A stretch of 64,000 nt of DNA from Paenibacillus rubinfantis (GCF_001486505.1 NZ_LN909063.1:124001-188000), one strand, 5' to 3'. Shown: positions 25,794 to 35,197, counted from the stretch's first letter. Numbers and translations: made by a program. Notes: generated by a model not told the origin, from the sequence alone.

Positions 25794-27287
25794 TTATTGG
25801 ATTCCCTTCATAAACCCCTGAATTTTCGAGGAGAGGGCGAAGAGTGAAATACCAAGCACAATGGCCGCTCCTCCGATGACCCCAAAGTATGCCATTTCGG
25901 TGGCCGGAGAATAGAATTTCACCACTTGCGCATTGATCGCTTGGGCCGCTGCACTAGCCAAGAACCATAAGCTCATGGTCTGGGAGGAGAAGGCGGAAGG
26001 CGCCAATTTGGAAGTCGCCGACAGCCCTACCGGAGATAAGCACAACTCTCCCAGCACCACAATGAAATAACTCAGCACCAGCCATAACGGATTCACCAAG
26101 GAGTTCTCGCCGCCAAAGTAAGCCGGCAAAAGAATCACCAGGAAAGATAAGCCGGCGAACAACAGGCCCAAAGCGAACTTCTTCGGAATCGTAGGTTGCC
26201 GCTTACCCAGCTTCAGCCAGAACCAGGCGAATACGGGGGCTAACGTGATAATAAATAAAGGGTTCAACGATTGGAACCAAGCCGGCGATATATGAAATCC
26301 GGCATAATCCAATTGCGTCCGCTTATCGGCATAATTCGCCAGGATGGTGGACCCTTGTTCTTGAATCGCCCAGAACATAATCGCCGCAATAAACAGCGGA
26401 ATATACGCGATCAGACGGGAGCGCTCCACTTTGCTCGTTCGCGGACTGCGGTACATGACCACAAAGTAGGAAGTGGGGATCAAGAGCCCCAGGATCCCTA
26501 CGATCACGATAAACGAATTGAACGTTAACCAACCTGACGGGATGGCGATGGCGACGATGATCGCGAGCAGCAATACGCCAAGGCCGATGCGCAGGAACAC
26601 TTTCTTGCGTTCCGCTGGCGATAGCGGGCTAGGGACGAAGGTGCCGGCGAGGCCGAGGTTTCTTTTTCGAGTATAGGCAAAGATCGCAAGTCCAAAGAAC
26701 ATCCCTATTGCAGCAATGCCGAAGCCCAGGTGGAAATTGTAATCCAGGCCGATGGTTCCTACGATCAGCGGGGCGATAAACGCGCCCAGGTTGATCCCCA
26801 TATAGAAGATGCTGAAGCCAGCATCCCGGCGCGGGTCCTGCTCGCTATAAAGCTCCCCAACCACGCTCGATACGTTAGGCTTGAGCAAGCCCGTACCTAA
26901 GACGATGAGGACCATGGAAACAAAAAATAAGGCGACACTTCCCGGGATCGCCAAGGCGATGTGTCCCAGCATAATGAGAATACCGCCGTAAAAGACCGCT
27001 TTTGACGCTCCGAAAATCCGATCCGCGAACCAACCGCCAATAATCCCGGACATGTACACCAGGGAGCCGTAAATGGACATAATGGCAAGGGCTACGCCCT
27101 CCTCCATGCCGAGTCCGCCCCGACTCAATTCGTAGTACATATAGAAGGTCAGAATCGCTTTCATTCCATAATAGGAGAACCGCTCCCAAAACTCCGTGAA
27201 GAACAGAGTGAACAATCCCTTGGGATGTCCAAAAAATCCTCGTTGTGGAACGCTCTCCACAACTTTTTGTTTGTTTAAATCGGTCAT
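25794..27287 (-). CDS. POT-family proton-dependent oligopeptide transporter
   Basis: 497 residues, about fourteen transmembrane helices. The family proton-binding motif appears as TEFWERFSYYGMKAIL (ExxER) near residue 33; GGWFADRIFG and GELCLSPVGLSATSKLAP are further PTR signatures. It imports di- and tripeptides with protons. Single gene with its own upstream region; terminates into the bidirectional hairpin. Confidence 0.93.
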   Translation of the reverse strand: MTDLNKQKVVESVPQRGFFGHPKGLFTLFFTEFWERFSYYGMKAILTFYMYYELSRGGLGMEEGVALAIMSIYGSLVYMSGIIGGWFADRIFGASKAVFYGGILIMLGHIALAIPGSVALFFVSMVLIVLGTGLLKPNVSSVVGELYSEQDPRRDAGFSIFYMGINLGAFIAPLIVGTIGLDYNFHLGFGIAAIGMFFGLAIFAYTRKRNLGLAGTFVPSPLSPAERKKVFLRIGLGVLLLAIIVAIAIPSGWLTFNSFIVIVGILGLLIPTSYFVVMYRSPRTSKVERSRLIAYIPLFIAAIMFWAIQEQGSTILANYADKRTQLDYAGFHISPAWFQSLNPLFIITLAPVFAWFWLKLGKRQPTIPKKFALGLLFAGLSFLVILLPAYFGGENSLVNPLWLVLSYFIVVLGELCLSPVGLSATSKLAPSAFSSQTMSLWFLASAAAQAINAQVVKFYSPATEMAYFGVIGGAAIVLGISLFALSSKIQGFMKGIQ

Positions 27288-27462
27288 GCCGTTACTTCCT
27301 CCCTAGGTGACAACTAACTGCTGATTTGGTTCGTGCAACTTTACTTATGAATAAGAATACCCAGTATCGGCCATTTTCAACTGAATACGAAGATACAGTA
27401 TAGCACACGGAAGATGGCCTTAACTATACGATTGGTTTCACCCGGAATTTTAAGCTTGCACC

Positions 27463-27475
27463 TGACGTTACGTCA
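27463..27475 (+). promoter_or_regulatory. Orphan MerR-like palindrome
   Basis: TGACGT-T-ACGTCA, a perfect 13-bp dyad of the kind seen in MerR-regulated promoters. No gene follows: only a 12-codon peptide end (LDALGKALEGEA and stop, near 27501-27537) and a terminator remain, suggesting a deleted gene. The 27288-27614 gap otherwise contains the POT upstream region. Confidence 0.4.
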
Positions 27476-27555
27476 TGTTCTATTGTACAAATCTCATATT
27501 GGACGCGCTGGGCAAAGCGCTGGAAGGGGAGGCCTAAACGAGTGGGCGTTGAAAA

Positions 27556-27602
27556 AATCGCCGTCCCAGATCCCTGCTAGGATTTGGACGGCGATTGGTT
27601 TG
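27556..27602. terminator. Hairpin terminator of the SDR operon (copy 1)
   Basis: AATCGCCGTCC pairs with GGACGGCGATT with internal pairing ATCC/GGAT. A near copy lies at 29723-29767 in the same orientation. Confidence 0.75.
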
Positions 27603-27614
27603 TGGGGATCCTTA

Positions 27615-28346
27615 TTACACTCGGGGGCGGATCACCATTTCGTTCACATCAATGTTGGCCGGTTGTTCGAGGGCATAAGCGATGCTGCGGGCAATAGCCG
27701 AGGCGGGCAGCGCTGTGCGCCGGTATTCGATCATCAGTTCTTTGGCTTCGTTATCCGTGATGGTCTCAGCCAACTCGGACTCCGTAACCCCCGGTGAAAC
27801 CAGCGTCACGCGGATGCCTTGTCCCGCAACCTCCTGTCTTAACCCATCGGTGATGGCCCGTACGGCATATTTGGTGGCACAATAAACCGCTGCCGTCGGA
27901 GTCACCTCATAGGCTCCGATCGAGGCCACATTGATGAAGTGCCCTACGCCTTGCTCCTTCATGACCGGAAGCCCGGCGGCAATCCCGTGAAGGACTCCAC
28001 GGATATTGACGTCGATCATCCGGTTCCATTCCTCTATTTTTAGGGCTGCCAAAGGGGAGAGCGGCATCAGGCCGGCATTGTTTACCATGGCATCCACTCG
28101 TCCAAACTGGTCAACCGCCAACTGGACAATTGCCCGCATCTGGTCCAGATCCTTCACATCCAGCTGTTGGACAGCAACCGAAGCGCCGTTCTCCCGAAGG
28201 GAGGACGCCAGGGCCTCTAGTTTCTCTAAGCGCCGGGCTCCAATGACTACGTGAGCCCCTTTGCTGGCCAGTTCACGGGCCGTGGCTTCACCAATCCCGC
28301 TGCTGGCTCCGGTAATGATCACCGTTTTTCCTTGAAGTGTAGTCAC
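27615..28346 (-). CDS. SDR-family NAD(P)-dependent oxidoreductase
   Basis: 243 residues, classical short-chain dehydrogenase. TGASSGIGEATAREL is the cofactor loop, NNAGLMPL follows, and YCATKYAVRAI carries the catalytic Tyr and Lys. Oxidation or reduction of a small alcohol or carbonyl is expected. It follows an Atu4866-domain gene with a 20-nt gap in one operon, with an AraC regulator transcribed divergently at 28789. Confidence 0.92.
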   Translation of the reverse strand: MTTLQGKTVIITGASSGIGEATARELASKGAHVVIGARRLEKLEALASSLRENGASVAVQQLDVKDLDQMRAIVQLAVDQFGRVDAMVNNAGLMPLSPLAALKIEEWNRMIDVNIRGVLHGIAAGLPVMKEQGVGHFINVASIGAYEVTPTAAVYCATKYAVRAITDGLRQEVAGQGIRVTLVSPGVTESELAETITDNEAKELMIEYRRTALPASAIARSIAYALEQPANIDVNEMVIRPRV

Positions 28347-28366
28347 TTGCTATCGCACCTCTTCCT

Positions 28367-28621
28367 TTATTGTTCTCGATAGAGGACCATACCCGCATGG
28401 TACAAGACCCCATCGATAAAATCTCCGTCCGCCGTAAAGCCGGTGTCATCTACATATTCGATATGATCGCCTTCGATGGTGTAGCTCCCTTGGTAGGCGC
28501 TTTGGCGATTCCCGCGGGCTTCATCGTAACGTCCGCCCGGCAGCAGCTCGTGACGGATATACCCGTCTGCGGTTACCCACATCCCAACATAGGGATGAGG
28601 AGCTTCCTTTTTGGAGTTCAT
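28367..28621 (-). CDS. Atu4866-domain protein
   Basis: 84 residues from ATG 28621, with AAGGAGAG at 6 nt. The core VGMWVTADGYIRHELLPGGRYDEARG and SYTIEGDHIEYVDDTGFTADG matches the small beta-barrel Atu4866 family often found with SDR enzymes and AraC regulators. Biochemical role unknown; possibly an accessory to the SDR encoded next in the operon. Confidence 0.82.
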   Translation of the reverse strand: MNSKKEAPHPYVGMWVTADGYIRHELLPGGRYDEARGNRQSAYQGSYTIEGDHIEYVDDTGFTADGDFIDGVLYHAGMVLYREQ

Positions 28622-28788
28622 GTCATTCTCTCCTTCCACACTTGATTGCCTGTGTTGAGTGTTTAATCCTCCTTCATTATGAGCCGAGGTCATCCCCGGG
28701 CGGTAGCTGGATCATGTACGAAACTTGCCTAATCCTCCAAAAAATAATAGGGTAGAGAGTAAAGTCGACCAAATGGGAAGTGATGTCA

Positions 28789-29718
28789 ATGCAAATGGGG
28801 GAACCGCGCCCGCGTACGGAGAGAAGTAAGGAGTTAGCCGGGATCATCGGGCGGTTTGTCCGAGAGGATGGAACGCATGAAATGGAGATCCCCGGCTTGT
28901 CCTTGATTCGGACCTCCCAGATTTCCGAACGGGTCCATTCGGTATATGAACCGTCACTTTGTATCGTGGCCCAAGGTTCAAAGGTTGTGATGTTGGGGGA
29001 AGAGAGCTACCGCTATGATCCATCCAGTTATTTGACGGCTTCGGTCCACTTACCCATTACGGGTCAGGTGCTGGAGGCATCCCCTGAGGCACCCTACTTA
29101 AGCCTGCAGCTGCGCTTTAATATGGGGCAGGTCCTCGAGGTGCTACGCTCCTCGGGAGAAACGAAACGGAGGAAGCCGTCTCCTGGACGTGGTCTTGTGG
29201 TCAGCCGGATGAACGATGCGCTGCTCGACGCCGTTCTCAGACTGGTGCGGTTGCTGGACACACCTCAAGACATTCCCGTGCTTGCCGAAAGTATCATTCG
29301 TGAGGTCATCTACCGCGTGGTTCAGGATGAACAGAATGCAGCGATAAAACAGTTCGCCCTTATCGGCAGCCATGCCCAGCGAATCTCGAAAGTGGTTGAA
29401 CGGTTGAATCGTGAATTTACACAGCCCCTGCGTGTGGAGGAATTGGCGGAGGAGGTGCGAATGAGCGCATCTTCTTTGTATCAATACTTTAAGGAAGTTA
29501 CGGGCATGAGCCCGATTCAATATCAGAAGCAGCTCAGGCTCCAAGAGGCACGAAGACTGTTGATCACGGAGGGGATGGAAGCCGCCGAAGCGGCATTCCA
29601 GGTAGGATACGAAAGCCCTTCGCATTTCAGCCGGGAGTATGCGCGGAAGTTTGGGTTGCCTCCCGGGAGAGACATCCGGCAGTTACGCAAGGCGCTGGGA
29701 GGGTGGAATCCCACGTAA
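28789..29718 (+). CDS. AraC-family regulator (AraC_N type)
   Basis: 309 residues. ATG 28789 fits TGGGAAG at 8 nt; the frame extends a few codons upstream. N-terminal AraC_N cupin-like region (SLCIVAQGSKVVMLGEESYRYDPSSYLTASVHLPITG) and a C-terminal double helix-turn-helix (LRVEELAEEVRMSASSLYQYF; AFQVGYESPSHFSREYARKFG). Divergent from the SDR-Atu4866 operon, which is its probable target in response to a small alcohol or carbonyl. Confidence 0.9.
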   Translation: MQMGEPRPRTERSKELAGIIGRFVREDGTHEMEIPGLSLIRTSQISERVHSVYEPSLCIVAQGSKVVMLGEESYRYDPSSYLTASVHLPITGQVLEASPEAPYLSLQLRFNMGQVLEVLRSSGETKRRKPSPGRGLVVSRMNDALLDAVLRLVRLLDTPQDIPVLAESIIREVIYRVVQDEQNAAIKQFALIGSHAQRISKVVERLNREFTQPLRVEELAEEVRMSASSLYQYFKEVTGMSPIQYQKQLRLQEARRLLITEGMEAAEAAFQVGYESPSHFSREYARKFGLPPGRDIRQLRKALGGWNPT

Positions 29719-29722
29719 AACC

Positions 29723-29767
29723 AATCGCCGTCCCATCCCTGCTCGGGTTGAGACGGCGATTGATTTT
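29723..29767. terminator. Hairpin terminator of the AraC gene (copy 2)
   Basis: AATCGCCGTC and GACGGCGATT arms; very similar to 27556-27602, including the loop CATCCCTGCT. Confidence 0.75.
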
Positions 29768-29793
29768 AGCGGTCCCCTCGGGACAGCGGGGTT

Positions 29794-31329
29794 TTACCTG
29801 TTGGGAGCAGAAGTTGAACTTGCCGCATTCAAACTCTGATCAGATAAACGACGGCTAGCTCGAAAGGTTGCCGCGACGACGAGGATGCCGACCAGAAGCG
29901 TAACGACGCTTGCTACATGCAGTGCTGATTGAGCTCCCGAGACGAAGGCGTTGAGGATTGCCGTTTGCTGAGCAGGAGCCGCCGCAACGGCATCGGCAAC
30001 CGTGTGAGGGACGGAACCTTGTTGAAGATTTGCCGGTAGATGCCGGGTGAACGATTCGGTTAATGTCGTACCCACGATCGCGACGCCAAGGGCGCTCCCG
30101 AGTTCCCGGGTCGCCGATTGAAGCCCTCCAGCAACGCCGGCCTGCTCGGTGGGCAAGGCCGACGTGATCTCTGCAGTCAAGCAGGGAAGCGCGAGGGCGA
30201 TGCCAATCCCGATCAGAACCAGCCAAGCTGCGTAAACGAGATAAGGCTGGTAGGCGGCGGACGCCAAGCCGAATAATCCAATGCTGATGGCAAGGAAGGC
30301 CGTGGTCAGCGTTGCGGGGATCCCGATGCGCTTCACTAGATCGGGAACGATTCGTGTACCAAGCAACATGGGCACCGAGATCGGAACGATGGCTAACCCG
30401 GCTTGCAGCACGGAATACCCGCGTCCATACTGCAGGAGGGATGCATTAAGATAGAACAGGCCAAAGCTGCCGAAAAACAGCACGAGCATCCCTAGGCTGG
30501 CGGTGCTGAGCAGAAGGATCCGAAATAGACGCGGATCCAGTACGGGGTAACGTACTCTCAGCTCAACCGCGACCCAGATCGCGCTGAGAATAACGCTGAC
30601 CGTAAATGCCGTGATGACCACCGTGCTGTTCCAGCCGTATTCGGGACCTCCAATGATGCCGATCAGGAGAGCGACGATGGCTGCGACGAGTAATACTGTT
30701 CCGGCAGGATCAAGGCTGCGGGGGCTGCGGCTGCTCCGTTGTACGGCAAGAGCGGTCCATAGCGCGAGGAGAAGCGCAAACGGCACGATCGCCCAGAACA
30801 AGGTTCTCCATGAACCGGCAGTCAGCAAGGCGGCTCCGGCGATATTACCCACAAGTCCGCCCAAGCCGGTTGTCATACCCCAGATGGCGAGAGCACGTCC
30901 GCGACGGTCCGGTGCGGTTGCGTGCACCAGCACTCCGACGCAATTGGGGAGCACCAGCGCTGCACCTACACCTGTGATCGCACGTCCAAGCAGCAGGCTC
31001 GTCACATTGGCCGAAGCGGCTGAGATTGCCGCACCGGCTGCGAATGTGACGAGCCCGGCGATCAGGATGCCCTTGCGTCCAAATCGGTCGCCGGCTGCAC
31101 CGCCCGGGATCACGAGGCACGCGAATAAGACGACATAAGCATCAACGATCCATAGCAGCTCGGATGAACTCGGATGCAGACTGCTGGAGGCGAGGATCGG
31201 AACTGCCAGATTGATGGCAGCGACCAGGCCCACGACCAGAACGGTGCACGCACACACGCACGCCAGGATCAGCCCCGGGTACCGTGAGGGGTTCACGGTA
31301 TTTGGGGACGTCGTCTTTGGAGTACTCAT
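29794..31329 (-). CDS. MFS multidrug exporter of the DHA2 (14-TM) type
   Basis: 511 residues, about fourteen transmembrane helices. Motif A GGAAGDRFGRKGILIAG and motif C GAALVLPNCVGVLVH-like, GLGGLVGNIAGAALL identify a QacA/SmvA-like proton-driven drug exporter. ATG at 31329 overlaps the upstream NmrA-like gene stop by 4 nt, so they are coupled. The coding sequence looks more GC-rich than its neighbours, compatible with transfer. Probably controlled by the divergent TetR protein. Confidence 0.9.
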   Translation of the reverse strand: MSTPKTTSPNTVNPSRYPGLILACVCACTVLVVGLVAAINLAVPILASSSLHPSSSELLWIVDAYVVLFACLVIPGGAAGDRFGRKGILIAGLVTFAAGAAISAASANVTSLLLGRAITGVGAALVLPNCVGVLVHATAPDRRGRALAIWGMTTGLGGLVGNIAGAALLTAGSWRTLFWAIVPFALLLALWTALAVQRSSRSPRSLDPAGTVLLVAAIVALLIGIIGGPEYGWNSTVVITAFTVSVILSAIWVAVELRVRYPVLDPRLFRILLLSTASLGMLVLFFGSFGLFYLNASLLQYGRGYSVLQAGLAIVPISVPMLLGTRIVPDLVKRIGIPATLTTAFLAISIGLFGLASAAYQPYLVYAAWLVLIGIGIALALPCLTAEITSALPTEQAGVAGGLQSATRELGSALGVAIVGTTLTESFTRHLPANLQQGSVPHTVADAVAAAPAQQTAILNAFVSGAQSALHVASVVTLLVGILVVAATFRASRRLSDQSLNAASSTSAPNR

Positions 31330-32231
31330 GCTTTCTCTGGTTCTTTATAAGCGCCGGATAGAATGTCATCCATCAAAGTGGGTCCGGCCGGTGCCCAATC
31401 CAGAAGCTGGCGAGTCTGTTCGCTGGAGCCAATCATAGGCATTTTGAAGAAACTGCCGACAAATCCGAAGTGAGCTCCTGCCTCTTCCGGCGGGATGGAA
31501 ACCACGGGCAGGTCTAAAGCACGTCCGATCACTTCGGCGATGGTCCGGGTGCTTATCGATTCTTCGGCGATGGCATGTAGACGCGATCCAGCAGGTGCCT
31601 TCTCGATCCCCAGCCGGATGAGTCGGGCTGCGTCAGAACGATGGACAGCGGACCAAGCGTGAGAACCGTCGCCGATATACCCGGACACGCCCTGCTTGCG
31701 TGCAGCGTTTACTAGATAATTAATAAAGCCCCAATCACCGGCTCCGTGAACGGTGGGTGCGAATCGGACAATAATGGTATCTACCCCGCGGTCAACGTAA
31801 TCAAGAGCAAGGTTCTCAGCACCGCCCCGGGCAGATTCTGGACCGACAGCAGGTGATGGATCCGTCTCCAGGACAGGTCTGCCTTGGACTAAGCCGGATA
31901 TCCCGTTGGCAACCACGAAGGGCCGACGGGTTCCAACCAGCGCATTGGCGAGGGTCTCGACAGCGGCACGTTCGGCCCGGTCCGACTCGGCCGGATTCGC
32001 CCAGTCATGCTTATTCGCCAAGTGAACGACAGCTTCGGCTTCAAGAGCTCCACGGCGGAGGGAATCCAGATCATCAAGGTCTCCGCGAAGAGCGGTGGCC
32101 CCTTTCTCTTGGAGCAGTGCAGCGGCAGCGTCCGAGCGTGCCAGTCCGATCACTTGGTGACCCGCTCTCATGAGCTCATCCACCGTGGCCGATCCAATCC
32201 ATCCTGTTGCTCCAGTTACAAAAACTTTCAT
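31326..32231 (-). CDS. NAD-dependent epimerase/NmrA-like oxidoreductase
   Basis: 301 residues from ATG 32231, with AAGGAGG at 8 nt. Extended-SDR Rossmann start MKVFVTGATGWIGSATVDEL, a RGDLDDLDSLRRGALEAEAVVHLA region, but an atypical catalytic Tyr region, so an NAD(P)-binding regulator-like or reductive function is equally possible. First gene of a coupled operon with the MFS exporter and divergent from a TetR regulator; the operator dyads are in the shared promoter region. Confidence 0.87.
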   Translation of the reverse strand: MKVFVTGATGWIGSATVDELMRAGHQVIGLARSDAAAALLQEKGATALRGDLDDLDSLRRGALEAEAVVHLANKHDWANPAESDRAERAAVETLANALVGTRRPFVVANGISGLVQGRPVLETDPSPAVGPESARGGAENLALDYVDRGVDTIIVRFAPTVHGAGDWGFINYLVNAARKQGVSGYIGDGSHAWSAVHRSDAARLIRLGIEKAPAGSRLHAIAEESISTRTIAEVIGRALDLPVVSIPPEEAGAHFGFVGSFFKMPMIGSSEQTRQLLDWAPAGPTLMDDILSGAYKEPEKA

Positions 32232-32323
32232 CAATATGACCTCCTTACAACCTTTGAAGGCTGTGTTTTGTTTCGGTCCATCGCATCGCTGGGATTCGTT
32301 TCGACAGTCAAACCTGCAATTAC

Positions 32324-32367
32324 GAGACACCGTGTCTCATAATATAACAAAAACAATACACCGTGTC
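32324..32367. promoter_or_regulatory. Pair of TetR operators
   Basis: GAGACAC-C-GTGTCTC (32324-32338, perfect 7-bp arms) and TACAC-C-GTGTC (32357-32367, arms ACAC/GTGT). Centres are 31 bp apart, about three helical turns, on one face of the DNA. They lie between the divergent operon start and the TetR gene. Confidence 0.7.
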
Positions 32368-32477
32368 CAGTAATTATTTTTTGGATGATAACAAAATGCA
32401 CAGGAGGGCTTGCCGCATCCATATCCTCACGTCGTTAAGAAATAGACAAGGCATTGGACTCGATGTATATTTGAAAC

Positions 32478-33056
32478 ATGGAAATGAACAAAGAAACCCA
32501 CCCTAGTGGCCGTCCTCGCAGTGAACAGGCAAGGGCGGCTGTTCTGAATGCAGCTGACGATCTCCTGGTCGAGATTGGTTATGCGGCTATGACAATGAAA
32601 GGGATCGCCGAGAAGGCGAGAGTGTCCCGGCAAACGATCTATCGCTGGTGGTCTCACAAAGCGGAGATTCTCTTTGAGGCGAGCGCTGCGGATGCGGAGG
32701 AGGAACTGTCGATCCAATTGTCAGGCGATCCCTTGGCGGATCTCACCGCTTATCTCGAAGCGCTCATCCACTTTCTTGCGAACTCTCCGGCGGGTGCAGC
32801 TTATCGAGCTCTGCTCGGTGAAGCACAGCAGGACTCCGCAGTGGCGGAGTTACTCTCTGCCAAAGACCCGATCGGCGATACGGCCCAGGTCATTCTAAAG
32901 CACCTATTCGAGAAGAATCAGGTGCCAATTCCGCTGGATCAGGCCACCGCCTTGTTCATCGGCCCTTGCTTCTTCTGGATCTTGAGCGGACGTGATCCTG
33001 CGGGGCTTGTTCCGCAGGAATTGGCGAAGAATTTCTTGAGTTATCTTCAAACCTAA
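32478..33056 (+). CDS. TetR/AcrR-family regulator
   Basis: 192 residues. N-terminal helix-turn-helix AMTMKGIAEKARVSRQTIYRWW followed by an all-helical ligand domain. Divergent from the oxidoreductase-exporter operon; the two operators sit about 110-155 bp upstream of its start. It probably represses both directions and is released by a drug-like ligand (inference from arrangement). Confidence 0.92.
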   Translation: MEMNKETHPSGRPRSEQARAAVLNAADDLLVEIGYAAMTMKGIAEKARVSRQTIYRWWSHKAEILFEASAADAEEELSIQLSGDPLADLTAYLEALIHFLANSPAGAAYRALLGEAQQDSAVAELLSAKDPIGDTAQVILKHLFEKNQVPIPLDQATALFIGPCFFWILSGRDPAGLVPQELAKNFLSYLQT

Positions 33057-33108
33057 CTTGGCCCTGGCAAGGACCTTGCCCGGAGGCATGGTTGCCTCAC
33101 CCTATTCG

Positions 33109-33142
33109 AATAAAGACGCCCATCGGCGTCTTTATTCTTTTG
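33109..33142 (+). terminator. Terminator after TetR gene
   Basis: AATAAAGACGCC-CATC-GGCGTCTTTATT, followed by CTTTTG. Confidence 0.8.
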
Positions 33143-33244
33143 ATATGACCGATTTCGGAAGATATTCGATATTCATCGCTGCCAACCCGTCCTAATTGTT
33201 CGAGCTAATGGGAACGGAGCAGGAGTAGTAAACAAGAGAGAGAA

Positions 33245-33270
33245 AGGGTCATCCCCAAAGGGATGACCCT
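33245..33270 (-). terminator. Terminator after HTH gene
   Basis: AGGGTCATCCC and GGGATGACCCT arms around a 4-nt loop, read on the minus strand. Confidence 0.7.
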
Positions 33271-33291
33271 AAAGCTACCTTGCAAATGCGG

Positions 33292-34182
33292 TTAGCTAAG
33301 CTCCTGACTAGACGGTGAGGACGCTTCGCTGCCTTGGTCCTCTGCCAGCAACTGCGCCAGCTTCTCCTCCGTTCCTGAGCCGGGGGTGGGAACAAAGAAG
33401 CACCAGTGCAGTCCGGGATCATTGTCGATCGCTGTAGCGCAATGGATCGTGAACGACAGCACCTGACCGTCCGGCAGGCGATAATGGATGGGGTAGTGGA
33501 AAGTACTCTTTTGCCGAACCTCATGCCACTCCCACATCCGTACGAAATCCTCGCTATTCTGCTTTAATTGCTCAAATCGTTCCACGTACAACGGATTGTT
33601 TTTGTAAAGGTCGTAAGTGGCTCGGGTCAACGCGGTAATGTACCGCGCGAATTCTTCCCAATTCACCAGCCTTTTTGGATACTCGGGATCTAGAAACAAC
33701 AGCGTCGCCATGTTCCGCTCGTTGGACGGCATTCGGCCGAAATCCCCAATGACCCGCTCCGCCCCGCGATTCCAAACGAGAATATCAGCTACCTCATTTG
33801 CAATAAAGGAAGGGTAACGCAATTGATCCACCAAGCTTTGCAGCAGGCTTGGATCCGGTTTCTCCGGTTTGGGTGCCTGAGGATAACTGACCTGATCCAG
33901 TGAAGCTAGGTTAAACAAGTGTCTGCGTTCATCTTCGTCCAGCTGCAGCGCCCGGCTGATATGGGACAACACCTCAGGGGAGGGATTCTTCTCGCGCCCC
34001 TGTTCCAGCCAGGTGTAGTAAGTAACACTCACGTTGGCAAGATAGGCGACTTCTTCTCTCCGAAGCCCCGGGGTCCGTCGTCGGCCGGGCAAGGTTTGGA
34101 TCCCGGCATCTTCAGGCTGAAGCCGATGACGGCGTGATTTAATGAACTCCCCTAATGCGGATGTAGAAGAATGATTCTCCAT
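33292..34182 (-). CDS. XRE-family regulator with MmyB-like ligand domain (second copy)
   Basis: 296 residues. Helix-turn-helix with RRTPGLRREEVAYLANVSVTYYTWLEQG (read as segments) and the MmyB sensor part with IANEVADILVWNRGAERV. A paralogue of the regulator at 5945. It lies 14 nt downstream of a WYL regulator gene on the same strand, suggesting a shared transcript. The target is unclear. Confidence 0.88.
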   Translation of the reverse strand: MENHSSTSALGEFIKSRRHRLQPEDAGIQTLPGRRRTPGLRREEVAYLANVSVTYYTWLEQGREKNPSPEVLSHISRALQLDEDERRHLFNLASLDQVSYPQAPKPEKPDPSLLQSLVDQLRYPSFIANEVADILVWNRGAERVIGDFGRMPSNERNMATLLFLDPEYPKRLVNWEEFARYITALTRATYDLYKNNPLYVERFEQLKQNSEDFVRMWEWHEVRQKSTFHYPIHYRLPDGQVLSFTIHCATAIDNDPGLHWCFFVPTPGSGTEEKLAQLLAEDQGSEASSPSSQELS

Positions 34183-34196
34183 CTATCCTTACCTCC

Positions 34197-35174
34197 TTAT
34201 CTAGCTTTTACTGTCTGCTCTATTTCCTTACCTCTATGACGTAACGCCTCGATGATTTCCTCCGGTACCTTCCTGAATTTGAAATCCTCCCCTAGAAACA
34301 GCAGCCAGTTGATCGTCTCGGTGATCTCGTCCCGTTGATTTACTTGGACAAACATCTTTAGCATGGCGGTGGTTTGATAGGGGTTGGTATAGGAAATGAA
34401 TGCTTTTAAGGGATGATACTTTTTGTATTGGGCAATGGCGTAAGGGCCTAGTTCAAGGACCAGATTCATTTCCTCCTCTTGCTTGCCAAGGAGCTCTAGA
34501 ATCTTCTTCCGACTCATTCGCTTCTTGGGAGAGTAAGGCTCAACTTGCGTCAGTTGGTCGACGGTAAACAGCTTTTTCTTCTCTTCCTGCAAATCATAGG
34601 CCTCCATCAGCCACAGGCTTTTCTCATGATACAGATGCAGGAGAAAAATAGGGTAAGAGTTGATTTCCTCCCCTTCTTCTAGGGTAATCCATAAGTAGTT
34701 GTCGAGGAGCAGGTTCTGGATCAACTTCTCCAGCATCGGGTGGGGGAGGTCCGAGAGCTCCAACAGATCGGGATTATGCGGATTGGTCCCTTCAAACAGC
34801 AGGATTTCATCCAAGAGCACGAGGTCGTCCTGCTGGTTTTTGGAGATGAGCCCCAGCAATTTTTCAGCTAAGGATTGGCGGCTCTTCAAGTAAGGAAGCT
34901 GGGCATTTCTCGTCGCCATGAAGGCGATGAACAGCGCTTTGATCTCCGTATCGGTAAAACGAACAACGGGCAGGATCGAGTTATGCATGACGGAATAACC
35001 GCCATCCCTACCAACTTCGGCGACCAGGGGCATCCCTAAAGCTTCGATTTCCCGTATATCCCGAATCGCCGTCGAACGGGAGATGTGAAACTCGCGCATA
35101 ATCTCGGTGATGGTAAAGTGCGATCGGTTGTTGATATACCGCATGATGGTATTAATCCGTTCAACTTTTTTCAT
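34197..35174 (-). CDS. WYL-domain, YafY-type transcriptional regulator
   Basis: 325 residues. N-terminal DeoR-like helix-turn-helix (FTITEIMREFHISRSTAIRDIREIEALGMPL) and a WYL effector domain in the middle. Divergent from the GyrI-like gene at 35274, with a 37-bp element in between that recurs before the DoxX gene. It is the best candidate to bind that element (inference). Confidence 0.88.
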   Translation of the reverse strand: MKKVERINTIMRYINNRSHFTITEIMREFHISRSTAIRDIREIEALGMPLVAEVGRDGGYSVMHNSILPVVRFTDTEIKALFIAFMATRNAQLPYLKSRQSLAEKLLGLISKNQQDDLVLLDEILLFEGTNPHNPDLLELSDLPHPMLEKLIQNLLLDNYLWITLEEGEEINSYPIFLLHLYHEKSLWLMEAYDLQEEKKKLFTVDQLTQVEPYSPKKRMSRKKILELLGKQEEEMNLVLELGPYAIAQYKKYHPLKAFISYTNPYQTTAMLKMFVQVNQRDEITETINWLLFLGEDFKFRKVPEEIIEALRHRGKEIEQTVKAR

Positions 35175-35197
35175 CAGGGCTCCTAAACAGGTTCATT

